In this document: one piece after another, positions 31,512-38,573 of the stretch
Position numbering within the stretch: the first letter of the stretch is position 1
How the letters are laid out: the number at the start of each line of letters is the position of its first letter
DNA from: VFMC01 sp046331225
GTDB taxonomy: Bacteria; Actinomycetota; Acidimicrobiia; Acidimicrobiales; Ilumatobacteraceae
Assembly: GCA_046331225.1 (NCBI GenBank)
Contig: JAXLRF010000005.1
Location: forward strand, 434,001 to 498,000
DNA length: 64,000 nucleotides
Direction: 5' to 3'
Translations under genes and position numbers: made by a program
Notes under the pieces: model-generated
What the model was told of the DNA's origin: nothing
Database searches by the model: none
Seen by the model: the letters and a program-made list of their open reading frames with translations, nothing else

Positions 31512-32900
31512 ATAGAGCCCCGTGGGGTGGTGGGGATTCGTAGGTCCACCAGCGAGTGAGCCATCGGCGTGATCCTTGGTGTGTTCCTGCAAGAACTACC
31601 GAGGAGAACACACCGATGGCTCTGTCCGAGTCTGCCCTGTCCGACCTTCTTGTCGCGCTCTCCGATCGCGATCGCGGTGTCGATCTTGTGCGCGAGCTGG
31701 CCCAGTGGCTGGCGCAAGAACTGATCGAGCTCCAAGCCACCCACGCGATCGGCGCTGCCCGCTACGAACGCTGCGATGAGCGAGTGACGGAACGCAACGG
31801 ACACCGTGATCGGGTCCTGACGACGAAGGCGGGCGATCTGGAGTTGACGATCCCGAAGCTGCGCAAGGGCAGCTTCTTCCCGTCGATCCTGGAGCCGCGC
31901 CGGCGGATCGACCAGGCCTTGTGCGCGGTGGTGATGGAGGCCTACGTGTCCGGGGTGTCGACCCGCTCGGTGGATGCGCTGGTCGAGTCGATGGGTGGGA
32001 CCGGGATCTCCAAGTCCGAGGTCTCTCGCATGTGTGCGGGGCTCGACGAACGTGTCGCCGCGTTCCGGAACCGCACGCTCGGCCACACCGAATTCCCGTA
32101 CGTCTACCTGGACGCGATCTACGTCCACGTCCGCGATGACGCCCTCGGCCAGGTCGTGTCCCGCGCAGTCGTCGTGGCCACCGGTGTCACCGCTCAGGGC
32201 GGCCGCGAGGTCCTTGGTGTCGATGTCGGCGACTCCGAAGCAGAGACGTTCTGGACAGCGTTCCTGCGGTCGCTGAAAGCCCGTGGGCTGTCCGGTGTGC
32301 GCCTGGTGATCTCCGACGCGCACGAAGGCCTACGGGCCGCGATCCGCAAGACGTTGCAGGGCTCGTCGTGGCAACGGTGCCGCGTGCACTACGTCCGCAA
32401 CCTGCTCGCTCCGGTCCCCAAGGCGTCCCAGGAGATGGTCGCCGCGGCGTTCCGATCGATCTTCACCCGCACCACCCCCGCCGACGTCAACGCGCACTGG
32501 GACGAGGTCGCCGCCATGCTCGCCGATCGGTTCCCCAAGGCTGCCGCGCTGATGGACGCGGCCAAGACCGACGTACTCGCGTTCAGCGCGTTCCCACGCG
32601 AGCACTGGCGCCAGATCTGGTCGAACAACCCGCTCGAACGCTTGAACAAAGAGATCCGTCGACGCACCGCGGTGGTCGGGATCTTCCCGAACGACCACGC
32701 CGTGATCCGACTCGTCGGTGCCGTGCTCGCCGACCAGCACGACGAGTGGGCCGTCGCTCGCCGCTACTTCTCCGAAGCGTCAATGGCCAAGCTCTACACG
32801 CGCGATACTGACCCCGCCGTCACCGCCGAGCTCGAGCCCGGCACCTGACAGCCACCAGGGAACGCGTCACGCGAACCCCACCACTCCACGGGACTCATAC
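31512..32900 (+). mobile_element. IS256-family insertion sequence
   Basis: 1389 bp. Terminal repeats match over about 25 bp (GAGCCCCGTGGGGTGGTGGGG left; the right end read inward is GAGTCCCGTGGAGTGGTGGGG). A perfect 9-bp target duplication TCGCTAGAG lies at 31503-31511 and 32901-32909. It interrupts the restriction-modification gene. Confidence 0.92.
31616..32848 (+). CDS. IS256-family (mutator-type) DDE transposase
   Basis: 410 residues from ATG 31616 with GAGGAG upstream. Catalytic residues: FPYVYLDAIYVHVRDD (Asp), LVISDAHEGLRAAIRK (Asp) and NNPLERLNKEIRRRT (Glu). The signature RCRVHYVRNLLAPVPK is also present. The frame is full length, so the copy is probably active, and the perfect duplication suggests recent insertion. 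Confidence 0.95.
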   Translation: MALSESALSDLLVALSDRDRGVDLVRELAQWLAQELIELQATHAIGAARYERCDERVTERNGHRDRVLTTKAGDLELTIPKLRKGSFFPSILEPRRRIDQALCAVVMEAYVSGVSTRSVDALVESMGGTGISKSEVSRMCAGLDERVAAFRNRTLGHTEFPYVYLDAIYVHVRDDALGQVVSRAVVVATGVTAQGGREVLGVDVGDSEAETFWTAFLRSLKARGLSGVRLVISDAHEGLRAAIRKTLQGSSWQRCRVHYVRNLLAPVPKASQEMVAAAFRSIFTRTTPADVNAHWDEVAAMLADRFPKAAALMDAAKTDVLAFSAFPREHWRQIWSNNPLERLNKEIRRRTAVVGIFPNDHAVIRLVGAVLADQHDEWAVARRYFSEASMAKLYTRDTDPAVTAELEPGT

Positions 32901-33120
32901 TCGCTAGAGGCGTCTGCGTACTCGTTCTGGAAGGCGAGAATCGCGGAACGGATCTCCTCCCGAGTTCGCTGAGCTGAAGCCTGGGTAGCGAGGTTGCCAG
33001 CGCTCGGACCCTCATGGTTCGACATAGCGGAGAGTCTGGTTCATCCTTGGTCGCCACGGCGGACCGCTCGTTGGGAAGCGATCTAGATTTCTGAGCGTCC
33101 GCGGACCACGAGAGGATCTG

Positions 33121-33921
33121 ATGCCCGACTACTTCGACATGGAAGTCGCTGTCACCGTGAAGGCGTATCCCGCCGTGTCGACGAAGCATCGGGAGACGGT
33201 ATGCGTGGCGGGGATTAGGCCGGGCCTACTCGGGACGGCCGACTTCGTTCGCCTCTATCCCGTCCCGTTCCGTCAGCTGCCGACCGAGCAGAAGTTCAAG
33301 AAGTGGGACCTGATCCGTGCACGAGTGACGCGTCCTCGGAACGACACGCGTCCCGAGTCCCACAGCCCTGATGTTCCAAGCATCACCGTGGTCAGCCACC
33401 TCGACACCTCGCGAAACTGGGCTTCGAGGAGGGCAATTGTGGACCAAGTGAGGAAGCACTCGATGTGTGAGCTGCGAGCACGTCAAGCGGCCGACGGAAC
33501 CTCTCTCGGTCTCGTGGTACCGGATGAGGTACTCGACTTCACGATCACCGAGCGCGAACCGGATGAGCGCGAGGAGGCTCGGCGGTTCTTGGCTTCCCAG
33601 CCAACGCTCTTCGACATGGATGACCGAGACATCCCTCTTGTCGAGGCGATTCCGTACTCGTTTCGCTATCGGTTTCGGTGCGCCGACTGCCCGCCTGGTC
33701 GGGACCACCACATGTCAATCATCGACTGGGAGATCCACCAGGCGTATCGAAGCTGGCGCAGCGAGTACGGGGACGCTGAAGTCGGCGAGAGGCTGCGGGA
33801 GAAGTGGCTGGATCAGATCTGCTCGCCCGAACGGGAAACCATGTTCTTCGTCGGGAACATGCACCAACATCCGCAGTCGTTCTTGGTGCTCGGCTGCTGG
33901 TGGCCGCGGGCTACACGTTGA
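33121..33921 (+). CDS. Hypothetical protein convergent with DUF488 (266 aa)
   Basis: 266 residues from ATG 33121. The N-terminal part (DMEVAVTVKAYPAVSTKHRE, VCVAGIRPG, FVRLYPVPFRQLPTEQKFKK and WDLIRARVTRP) looks like an OB-type beta barrel. The C-terminal part has RYRFRCADCPPGRDHHMSII, DWEIHQAYRSW and FVGNMHQHPQSFLVLG, with a possible Cys/His metal site. Proteins of this look are found next to DUF488 genes; here the stops of the two genes overlap. Role unknown, perhaps part of a DNA-related or stress accessory system. Confidence 0.65.
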   Translation: MPDYFDMEVAVTVKAYPAVSTKHRETVCVAGIRPGLLGTADFVRLYPVPFRQLPTEQKFKKWDLIRARVTRPRNDTRPESHSPDVPSITVVSHLDTSRNWASRRAIVDQVRKHSMCELRARQAADGTSLGLVVPDEVLDFTITEREPDEREEARRFLASQPTLFDMDDRDIPLVEAIPYSFRYRFRCADCPPGRDHHMSIIDWEIHQAYRSWRSEYGDAEVGERLREKWLDQICSPERETMFFVGNMHQHPQSFLVLGCWWPRATR

Positions 33922-34537
33922 CGACGTGTAGCGCTGGTCGCGCTGCCTGAAGCGCGGCACTGATGCATGACCGGTGACAGGCGCGATGGTCTCGCTCAAA
34001 GCACATCAACACGATCCGGCTGTGTTCGGCCTCTGTGGCCACGGCGTCGAGGTCGGGCCGCCCCTGCCGTTGGAGAAGCGTCTCGAATCTGTCGACCGCA
34101 CGCGGATCACCGGACCTGAAGCCTTCGCGGTTGTCCTTCGGATTGCCGAGCAACCGCCGATGCTCGTACCCAACTCCGGCTTCGGAAAGAGCAGCTTCGA
34201 GGACTCGCTTCGAGAAACCTCGCTTCCGACTCATCGGCGTTTCGCGTACGTCGATCACCTTGGAGAACCTGTGGGTGTGCAGTTCCTCGATGAACCCGTC
34301 GATCGTGCGACCCTCATACCCGATGGTCCCGATAGCGGTGAGCGAGTCGTGCGCGAGTCGGTGCACCTTTCCGACCGATAGAGACGCAGCCTTGGCCAGG
34401 GCTGGTAGCGAGTAGCCCTCGGCGTGAAGCTTCGCAATTAGGGAGTCACGGTCCGTGGTTCGCCGACGTATCTGCTCCGACAACCGTGCGAGGTCATCGA
34501 GCGCACGGTCGGTCGACCTTTCATCTCTTGAAAGCAC
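33911..34537 (-). CDS. DUF488-family protein with N-terminal HTH
   Basis: 208 residues from GTG 34537 (a TTG at 34579 would add 14). Residues 30-62 (AKLHAEGYSLPALAKAASLS, VGKVHRLAHD) form a helix-turn-helix. The DUF488 domain follows: IGTIGYEGRTIDGFIEEL, SKVIDVRETPMSRKRGFSK, YEHRRLLGNPKDNREGF and IVLMCFERDHRACHRSCI, with the conserved Cys/His at the end. DUF488 is common in defence and mobile contexts but its biochemistry is not settled. It is convergent with 33121-33921, overlapping by 11 bases. Confidence 0.82.
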   Translation of the reverse strand: MLSRDERSTDRALDDLARLSEQIRRRTTDRDSLIAKLHAEGYSLPALAKAASLSVGKVHRLAHDSLTAIGTIGYEGRTIDGFIEELHTHRFSKVIDVRETPMSRKRGFSKRVLEAALSEAGVGYEHRRLLGNPKDNREGFRSGDPRAVDRFETLLQRQGRPDLDAVATEAEHSRIVLMCFERDHRACHRSCISAALQAARPALHVVNV

Positions 34538-34599
34538 GCATGGCAGCGTAGACAGCGACAGCGGCCGGAGGCGTGGCAAGCGATGCTAGACCTTGCACG

Positions 34600-35070
34600 T
34601 CACTCGGCCAGTCGTGACCTAATCGCCGCTTCAGCGGCTTCGGCTGTGGGGCCGGACGATGCCAGCATCTGCGACAGAGCATCCGGCAGGGTGCGTCGGA
34701 CCTCCTCGACGATCTCGTGAGAGGTGAGCGCACCGATCGGAAGCGTCACGAGGGCTGCGCCGGAGCCGAGCCGTAGCCACTTGAACGCCGCGTCCACATC
34801 CCCCGCGTCGATGGCCCGGAACACGACGTCGAGCGCAGCTCTGGTCGTCCGGAGCGCTGCGTCCCTCGCCTCGAAAGCCGCATCACGTCTGAGCGTTGCG
34901 AGCGCCGAGACGAAGGCAGGATGATGGCTCGCCCACTTGGACACCGTGACGCGGTGCACGCCTGCCGCCTCGGCAGCCTCAGCGTGAGTTGCGCCGGAGA
35001 ACAGCGCTGCGACTGCGAGGGCCTGCTCCGAAGAAAGCTCGTGTAGCGACGTGTTGCTCTCGGTAGCCAT
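34600..35070 (-). CDS. Helix-turn-helix protein, terminase-small-subunit-like (156 aa)
   Basis: 156 residues from ATG 35070, with AAGGAG five bases upstream. Residues 15-52 (SSEQALAVAALFSGATHAEA, AEAAGVHRVTVSKWASHHP) form an HTH like those of phage small terminases or transposon regulators. Alanine-rich helices follow (RDAAFEARDAALRTTRAALD, AFKWLRLGSGAALV). No phage structural genes are nearby, so a regulator is equally likely. Confidence 0.7.
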   Translation of the reverse strand: MATESNTSLHELSSEQALAVAALFSGATHAEAAEAAGVHRVTVSKWASHHPAFVSALATLRRDAAFEARDAALRTTRAALDVVFRAIDAGDVDAAFKWLRLGSGAALVTLPIGALTSHEIVEEVRRTLPDALSQMLASSGPTAEAAEAAIRSRLAE

Positions 35071-35073
35071 CAC

Positions 35074-35238
35074 CTACTCCTTGCAGTCACTAATGGCAGT
35101 GTGCTGGGGGAGCGACACGACGGCTGAGGGGCCGATTTCGGACGATTCCGGCAGCTTTCGAGCGGATTTCGAGAGTCTCGCGACCACGTCGAGCCAACGC
35201 TCCAGGCGGTTCCAATCTTCGGCGGTTAGGGCTGCCAA
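35074..35238 (-). CDS. Small hypothetical protein, start uncertain (54 aa)
   Basis: The frame reads LAALTAEDWNRLERWLDVVA, RLSKSARKLPESSEIGPS and VSLPQHTAISDCKE, ending 3 bases before the ATG of the HTH gene, so the two are coupled. The start is unclear: a TTG at 35238 is the first usable codon after the hairpin at 35252-35275. Similar short proteins accompany HTH genes of this type. Function unknown. Confidence 0.4.
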   Translation of the reverse strand: MAALTAEDWNRLERWLDVVARLSKSARKLPESSEIGPSAVVSLPQHTAISDCKE

Positions 35239-35251
35239 GAAATGCCAGATC

Positions 35252-35275
35252 AGAGCCGCTCCTCGGAGCGGCTCT
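35252..35275 (+). terminator. Hairpin followed by T-rich tract
   Basis: AGAGCCGCTC-CTCG-GAGCGGCTCT, 10-bp stem, followed on the plus strand by CGTCGTTTT. It could also act on minus-strand transcripts. It shares its stem with 35513-35544. Confidence 0.6.
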
Positions 35276-35512
35276 CGTCGTTTTCGGCGACCCTGCCGCT
35301 CCCGTGCCCATCTTCCGAACCGCCACATGCGTTGGCGAGCGCAGTCGTTCGGCGAGTCGTCGGGTTCCGTGTGGCTGGTACTCCTTCGTCGCCTCGGATC
35401 ACGTCGACGTCGTCCGCCTCCTTGCCGATTCCCAGGGCCTACCGGCCATCTTCGCCGAGACCGAGCCGACACAGCTCGGACGGTGCGATCGCGCGGCACG
35501 GCCGAGCATCCA
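35276..35512. other. 237 bp between two hairpins; no clear gene
   Basis: A plus-strand frame contains a protein-like stretch (WYSFVASDHVDVVRLLADSQ, GLPAIFAETEP) but has no convincing start and runs into the second hairpin. It may be a gene remnant at the edge of the accessory block. Confidence 0.35.
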
Positions 35513-35544
35513 GCTGAGAGCCGCTCTCCGGAGCGGCTCTCAGC
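35513..35544 (-). terminator. Strong hairpin, 14-bp stem
   Basis: GCTGAGAGCCGCTC-TCCG-GAGCGGCTCTCAGC. It lies about 40 bases downstream of the candidate peptide gene on the minus strand and has no U-tract, as is common for actinobacterial terminators. Confidence 0.65.
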
Positions 35545-35584
35545 CGTTGTCGGGCCAACGAACGTGCCAGGGCGTGGGCCGGCG

Positions 35585-35650
35585 TCAGGCCTTGCCGTTG
35601 GTGCCGAACAGGTCGGTGCTCGATCGGATGACGGGGGTGGACGGGTTCAC
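35585..35650 (-). CDS. Candidate small peptide gene (21 aa)
   Basis: GTG 35650 has GAGGAG six bases upstream and encodes VNPSTPVIRSSTDLFGTNGK plus A. The frame is open upstream to an ATG at 35725 (46 residues). A strong hairpin follows at 35513-35544. A ribosome site, tiny ORF and terminator together suggest a real peptide, perhaps regulatory or a RiPP precursor; the sequence alone cannot prove it. It is divergent from the LuxR-type gene. Confidence 0.35.
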   Translation of the reverse strand: MNPSTPVIRSSTDLFGTNGKA

Positions 35651-35825
35651 AGGGGACTCCTCGGGACGGTGACGGCCGGCGGCCGACGAGGAGCGATCGT
35701 GAAGATCGCGGCCTCCGGCGGACATCCCGTTGGTCTGGAGCGGCGAGCCCCCTGAGGTGACGGCGCCGGCACCCCCCAGCAATCTGGGATGGCACGCGCG
35801 CGGGCGAGCGACGACAATCGTCGTC

Positions 35826-36950
35826 ATGGTCAGTGCTCTCACGGTCGAGCGGGTCCGCCGCGACATCGACGTGCTCGCGCGGGCGGGCCTCGACCTCGAT
35901 TCGTTCTTCGCCGAGATGGCCGAGTCGCTCCGGCGTGTCGTGCCGTTCCGGGCGATGTGCGGCGCGCTCGTCGACCCGACCACTCGCTTGTGCACGACCA
36001 CGTTCAAGCTCGGTGATCTGCGCCCCGATCCGATCGCCGACGCCCGCTGGGGCATGTTCGAGTACGGCGAGGAGAACCCGACCAGCTTCGCCTCGCTCGC
36101 CGACCGGAAGGTCCCCGCCGCAGCCGTGCACCTCGAGGACGACCCGTCGGTGTCGCTGCACCGACAGCGCGAGTTCCTGCAGCCGACCTACACCTTCACC
36201 GACGAGGCCCGCGTCGCCGCCGTGGCCCAAGGGCGCATGTGGGGCGGCATCGCACTCCACCGGGGCGCGGACGACCGCCGCTTCACCGAGGACGAAGTGG
36301 TGGTGCTGGCCGATCTGTCGTCGACGTTCGCCATGGGGATGCGCAGCGGGCTGATGGCCAAGCGGGTGCACGCGAACCGGGCCGCCTCGCACGGCCCTGC
36401 GGTGCTGATCGTCGACAAGGACGGTCGTGTGGCGCAGACCAACGCGAGCGCAACGGCGTGGCTCGACGAGATCAGCAGCGTGGGCATGGACTCGGGCGCG
36501 GCGAGTGCGATCGCCGCGATCGCCGCGCAGGCACGTCGGTTCGGTTCGGGGCTCGACACCACACCGCCCACGATCCGGGTGCGCGCTCGCTCCGGGCGAT
36601 GGCTCGTGCTGAACGCCTCGCTGCTGGCGGGGAGCGCCGATCGCGACGGCGACGTCGTCATCACGATCGAAGAGGCACGGCCGCCCGAGATCGTGGCGCT
36701 CGTCGTGTCGGCCTACGAGCTGACGCCCCGCGAGCGCGACGTCGTGCGTCACGTGCTGCAGGGTGCCAGCACCAAGGAGATCGCGACCGCGCTCCGCATG
36801 TCGACGTACACGGTGCAGGACCACCTGAAGTCGATCTTCGAGAAGGCAGGCGTGCGGAGCCGGCGTGAGCTGATGTCGGTGGTGTTCTTCGACCAGTACG
36901 TGCCGCGGATGGGCGCCGACATCGGACCCGACGGCTGGTTCGTCGACTGA
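35826..36950 (+). CDS. LuxR-family regulator with GAF-like sensor region
   Basis: 374 residues from ATG 35826. The C-terminus (about 298-360) is a LuxR HTH: LTPRERDVVRHVLQGASTKE, IATALRMSTYTVQDHLKSIF and EKAGVRSRRELM. Residues 15-180 (ARAGLDLDSFFAEMAESLRR, FTEDEVVVLADLSSTFAMGM) are GAF-like, and 190-280 (GPAVLIVDKDGRVAQTNASA) PAS-like. It would respond to a small molecule and control nearby surface genes. The start is preceded by GACAAT seven bases upstream inside the inverted repeat ACGAC-AATC-GTCGT (35811-35824), a possible promoter with operator. Confidence 0.87.
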   Translation: MVSALTVERVRRDIDVLARAGLDLDSFFAEMAESLRRVVPFRAMCGALVDPTTRLCTTTFKLGDLRPDPIADARWGMFEYGEENPTSFASLADRKVPAAAVHLEDDPSVSLHRQREFLQPTYTFTDEARVAAVAQGRMWGGIALHRGADDRRFTEDEVVVLADLSSTFAMGMRSGLMAKRVHANRAASHGPAVLIVDKDGRVAQTNASATAWLDEISSVGMDSGAASAIAAIAAQARRFGSGLDTTPPTIRVRARSGRWLVLNASLLAGSADRDGDVVITIEEARPPEIVALVVSAYELTPRERDVVRHVLQGASTKEIATALRMSTYTVQDHLKSIFEKAGVRSRRELMSVVFFDQYVPRMGADIGPDGWFVD

Positions 36951-37048
36951 GGGGCCCGCTCGTTCAGCTCCGGCGGGCAGGCGTGGGCTGCCGTACGAAC
37001 GGAGCGACGAGCGAACCGGGTCTCGGGTCCGCCGTCTAGGGTCGCCGC

Positions 37049-37744
37049 GTGGACTGGGCAGACCGAGTCGTGCTGTGGACGGTGGTCCTCGGCGCGTGTG
37101 CCGCGGTCGAACGCATCGACCCGCTCGAGCCCGGCGCCAGACGAACCCGCGTCGTCGGTCGTGACGCGCCCTGGTTCCTGGTGTATCTCGCGGTGTCCCC
37201 GCTGGTCGGTCGAGCAGGTGCAGCCGTCGTCGACCTGATCGGCTCGGGCCGGGCGCCGTTGCACCGGGCACCGGCAATCGTGCAGATCGCCGTCGGGCTC
37301 GTGGTGTTCGATCTCGTCTCGTACGGGCTGCATCGAGCGATGCACCACTCGCGCCTGTGGGTCCTGCATCGCGTGCACCACGGGTCGAGCGAGCTGAGCT
37401 TCTGGACGGCGTTCCGGGCACATCCGCTGTCGGCACTGCTCACGCACGTGGTGCCGCTCGCTGCCGTCGCGCTCGCAGGTGTGCACGGCGACGCGCTCGG
37501 CGCCGTGGTGTTCGTGGTGTTCGTCGTCACCCTGCTCGGCCACGCGTCGGTGTGGTCACCGGCCTCGCTCGAGCAGGTGCTGGCGACGCCGACGTACCAC
37601 CGACGCCACCACGACCCTGCGCTCGCCGACCGAAACCTGGCGCTGCTCTTCCCTGTCACCGATCGGATCTTCGGCACCGCTGCGTTCAGCGGCTCGACAC
37701 CCACCATCCCGCCGCGAGCGACGCCAGGTTCGCCACGGCGCTGA
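37049..37744 (+). CDS. Fatty acid hydroxylase / sterol desaturase family membrane enzyme
   Basis: 231 residues from GTG 37049. The conserved di-iron histidine motifs are present: YGLHRAMHH, LHRVHHGSSE, and near the end TYHRRHHD. A further FRAHP sits after the second. Several membrane segments surround them (IAVGLVVFDLVSYGL, HVVPLAAVALAGVHG, AVVFVVFVVTLLGHA). Members hydroxylate or desaturate lipid chains using oxygen. The substrate here could be a membrane lipid or carotenoid-like compound. Its 3' end overlaps the convergent gene 37686-38030 by 59 bases. Confidence 0.85.
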   Translation: MDWADRVVLWTVVLGACAAVERIDPLEPGARRTRVVGRDAPWFLVYLAVSPLVGRAGAAVVDLIGSGRAPLHRAPAIVQIAVGLVVFDLVSYGLHRAMHHSRLWVLHRVHHGSSELSFWTAFRAHPLSALLTHVVPLAAVALAGVHGDALGAVVFVVFVVTLLGHASVWSPASLEQVLATPTYHRRHHDPALADRNLALLFPVTDRIFGTAAFSGSTPTIPPRATPGSPRR

Positions 37745-38030
37745 TCGCCGCCGCGGTGCGCCACGACAGCTCGGCCGCACGCGCGTAGACGCCCGCTTCG
37801 AACGCCCACACCACCAGTTCGAGCACGACCACCACGGGCACGCGTGCCACGCGGTCGTCGAGCAGCGGCCAGACGATCCCGATCGCGGTCACGTGCGAGA
37901 CGAGGTTGGCGGTCGCAGCGACGAGCCACGACGAGGGGACGGCGCGGGCGCCCCGACGCCATCGCATCCACCCGCCGGCGATCGGCAGCTCGACCGCCAG
38001 GGTGAGCGCCAGCGCGAGCGGGTAGCTCAC
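37686..38030 (-). CDS. Small membrane protein, four helices (114 aa)
   Basis: 114 residues from GTG 38030, coupled by a GTGA overlap to 38027-38215. Hydrophobic segments: PLALALTLAVELPIAGGW, SSWLVAATANLVSHVTAIGI, VARVPVVVVLELVVWAFEAG and AAAISAVANLASLAAGWWV. No family recognised; the pattern resembles small membrane subunits encoded beside transport or lipid genes. It overlaps the convergent hydroxylase gene. Confidence 0.68.
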   Translation of the reverse strand: MSYPLALALTLAVELPIAGGWMRWRRGARAVPSSWLVAATANLVSHVTAIGIVWPLLDDRVARVPVVVVLELVVWAFEAGVYARAAELSWRTAAAISAVANLASLAAGWWVSSR

Positions 38031-38215
38031 GAGCGTGGCGGGTTGTCCTGCTGACGCTTGCGGCGGATCGTCCGGGCGAGGATGCCGGCGGCGATGACGG
38101 CCGCCATCACGGCGACCACGACCACCACGGTCGAGCTGCCGCTCGACCCGGTGTCCGGCTCGGGTGTGACCACATCGGCCATCTGGCTGCTCAGGATGCC
38201 CCAGGTCGCGAACAC
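38027..38215 (-). CDS. Single-pass membrane protein (62 aa)
   Basis: 62 residues from GTG 38215, chosen because TAGATT lies seven bases upstream (leaderless); ATG 38182 would give 51 residues. An N-terminal segment (SQMADVVTPEPDTGSSGS) is followed by one helix (STVVVVVAVMAAVIAAGILA) and a basic tail (RTIRRKRQQDNPPRS). The stop-helix-basic tail layout resembles small secreted-protein anchors, but no LPXTG-like motif is seen. Confidence 0.6.
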   Translation of the reverse strand: MFATWGILSSQMADVVTPEPDTGSSGSSTVVVVVAVMAAVIAAGILARTIRRKRQQDNPPRS

Positions 38216-38222
38216 GGATCGC

Positions 38223-38228
38223 AATCTA
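38223..38228 (-). promoter_or_regulatory. -10 box for 38027-38215
   Basis: TAGATT on the minus strand, followed by GCGATCC and the GTG start, consistent with a leaderless transcript. Confidence 0.55.
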
Positions 38229-38274
38229 GTTCCGGTCGACCCCGCCGATCGTCCGCTCGTCACTCCTGTCGGCC

Positions 38275-38303
38275 TTGCGGGACGAACGGGTGTGGGCGAG
38301 ACT
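38275..38303 (+). promoter_or_regulatory. Promoter for the PqqD-like gene
   Basis: TTGCGG (38275-38280), 17 bases, GAGACT (38298-38303), then eight bases to ATG 38312: a leaderless or near-leaderless start, divergent from the promoter at 38223. Confidence 0.55.
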
Positions 38304-38311
38304 CTGCGGCC

Positions 38312-38572
38312 ATGTCGGCGGAGCGACCCTGTGTACTCGAACGCCTCGAGGTCAGCGAGGTGAAGGACGGACTGATCGTGTTCGATCCCGTCACCGATGT
38401 CGTGCACCACCTCAACGCCTCGGCCGCCGTGGTGTTCGCACTCTGCGACGGCGAGCGCGATCTGACGGGCATCGCCGCGGTGATGGCGGAGGCCTACGGC
38501 CTGGACGACCCGCCGCTCGCCGAAGTGCGTGCCTGCGTCCGGTCGTTCTCGGAGCAGCGGCTGCTCGCCTGA
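38312..38572 (+). CDS. PqqD-like protein (RiPP recognition element)
   Basis: 86 residues from ATG 38312. It matches the PqqD winged-helix pattern: VKDGLIVFDPVTDVVHHLN, ASAAVVFALCDGERDLTGIA, AVMAEAYGLDD and EVRACVRSFSEQRLLA. Such domains bind leader peptides and deliver them to modifying enzymes. No radical-SAM or cyclase gene is in view, so its partner is unknown; nearby candidates are the Tat-exported peptide 39742-40005 and the small ORF at 35585. It is convergent with a glycosyltransferase gene, one base apart. Confidence 0.8.
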   Translation: MSAERPCVLERLEVSEVKDGLIVFDPVTDVVHHLNASAAVVFALCDGERDLTGIAAVMAEAYGLDDPPLAEVRACVRSFSEQRLLA

Positions 38573-38573
38573 G

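Larger units (their letters stand above)
28655..33025 (-). pseudogene. MmeI-like type IIL restriction-modification gene, split by an IS256-family element
   Basis: The N-terminal piece starts at ATG 33025 (MSNHEGPSAGNLATQASAQR, ending DAS). The rest lies left of the IS. Removing 31512-32900 and one 9-bp duplication restores a continuous frame reading YADASSESAERQSFWNDFF, 990 residues in all. Domains: PD-(D/E)xK nuclease with Asp83 and Glu93-x-Lys95 (FIDLLYPAQMAVEHKSRG), helical spacer, N6-adenine methyltransferase with motif I DPACGCGNF (375-383) and motif IV NPPF (500-503), then target recognition. One chain would both cut and methylate. An ATG at 31564 inside the IS end still opens a 969-residue frame lacking only the first 39 residues, so partial function is possible. 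Confidence 0.88.

Noticed and set aside
28655..32323. A single 1222-codon minus-strand frame running through the IS256 transposase into the restriction gene
   Set aside because: The first 250 codons are the antisense of the transposase and have no start or homology-like pattern; the real gene resumes at the target duplication.
35439..37436. 665-codon minus-strand frame opposite the LuxR regulator
   Set aside because: Arg/His-rich shadow; the LuxR domain on the plus strand is unambiguous.
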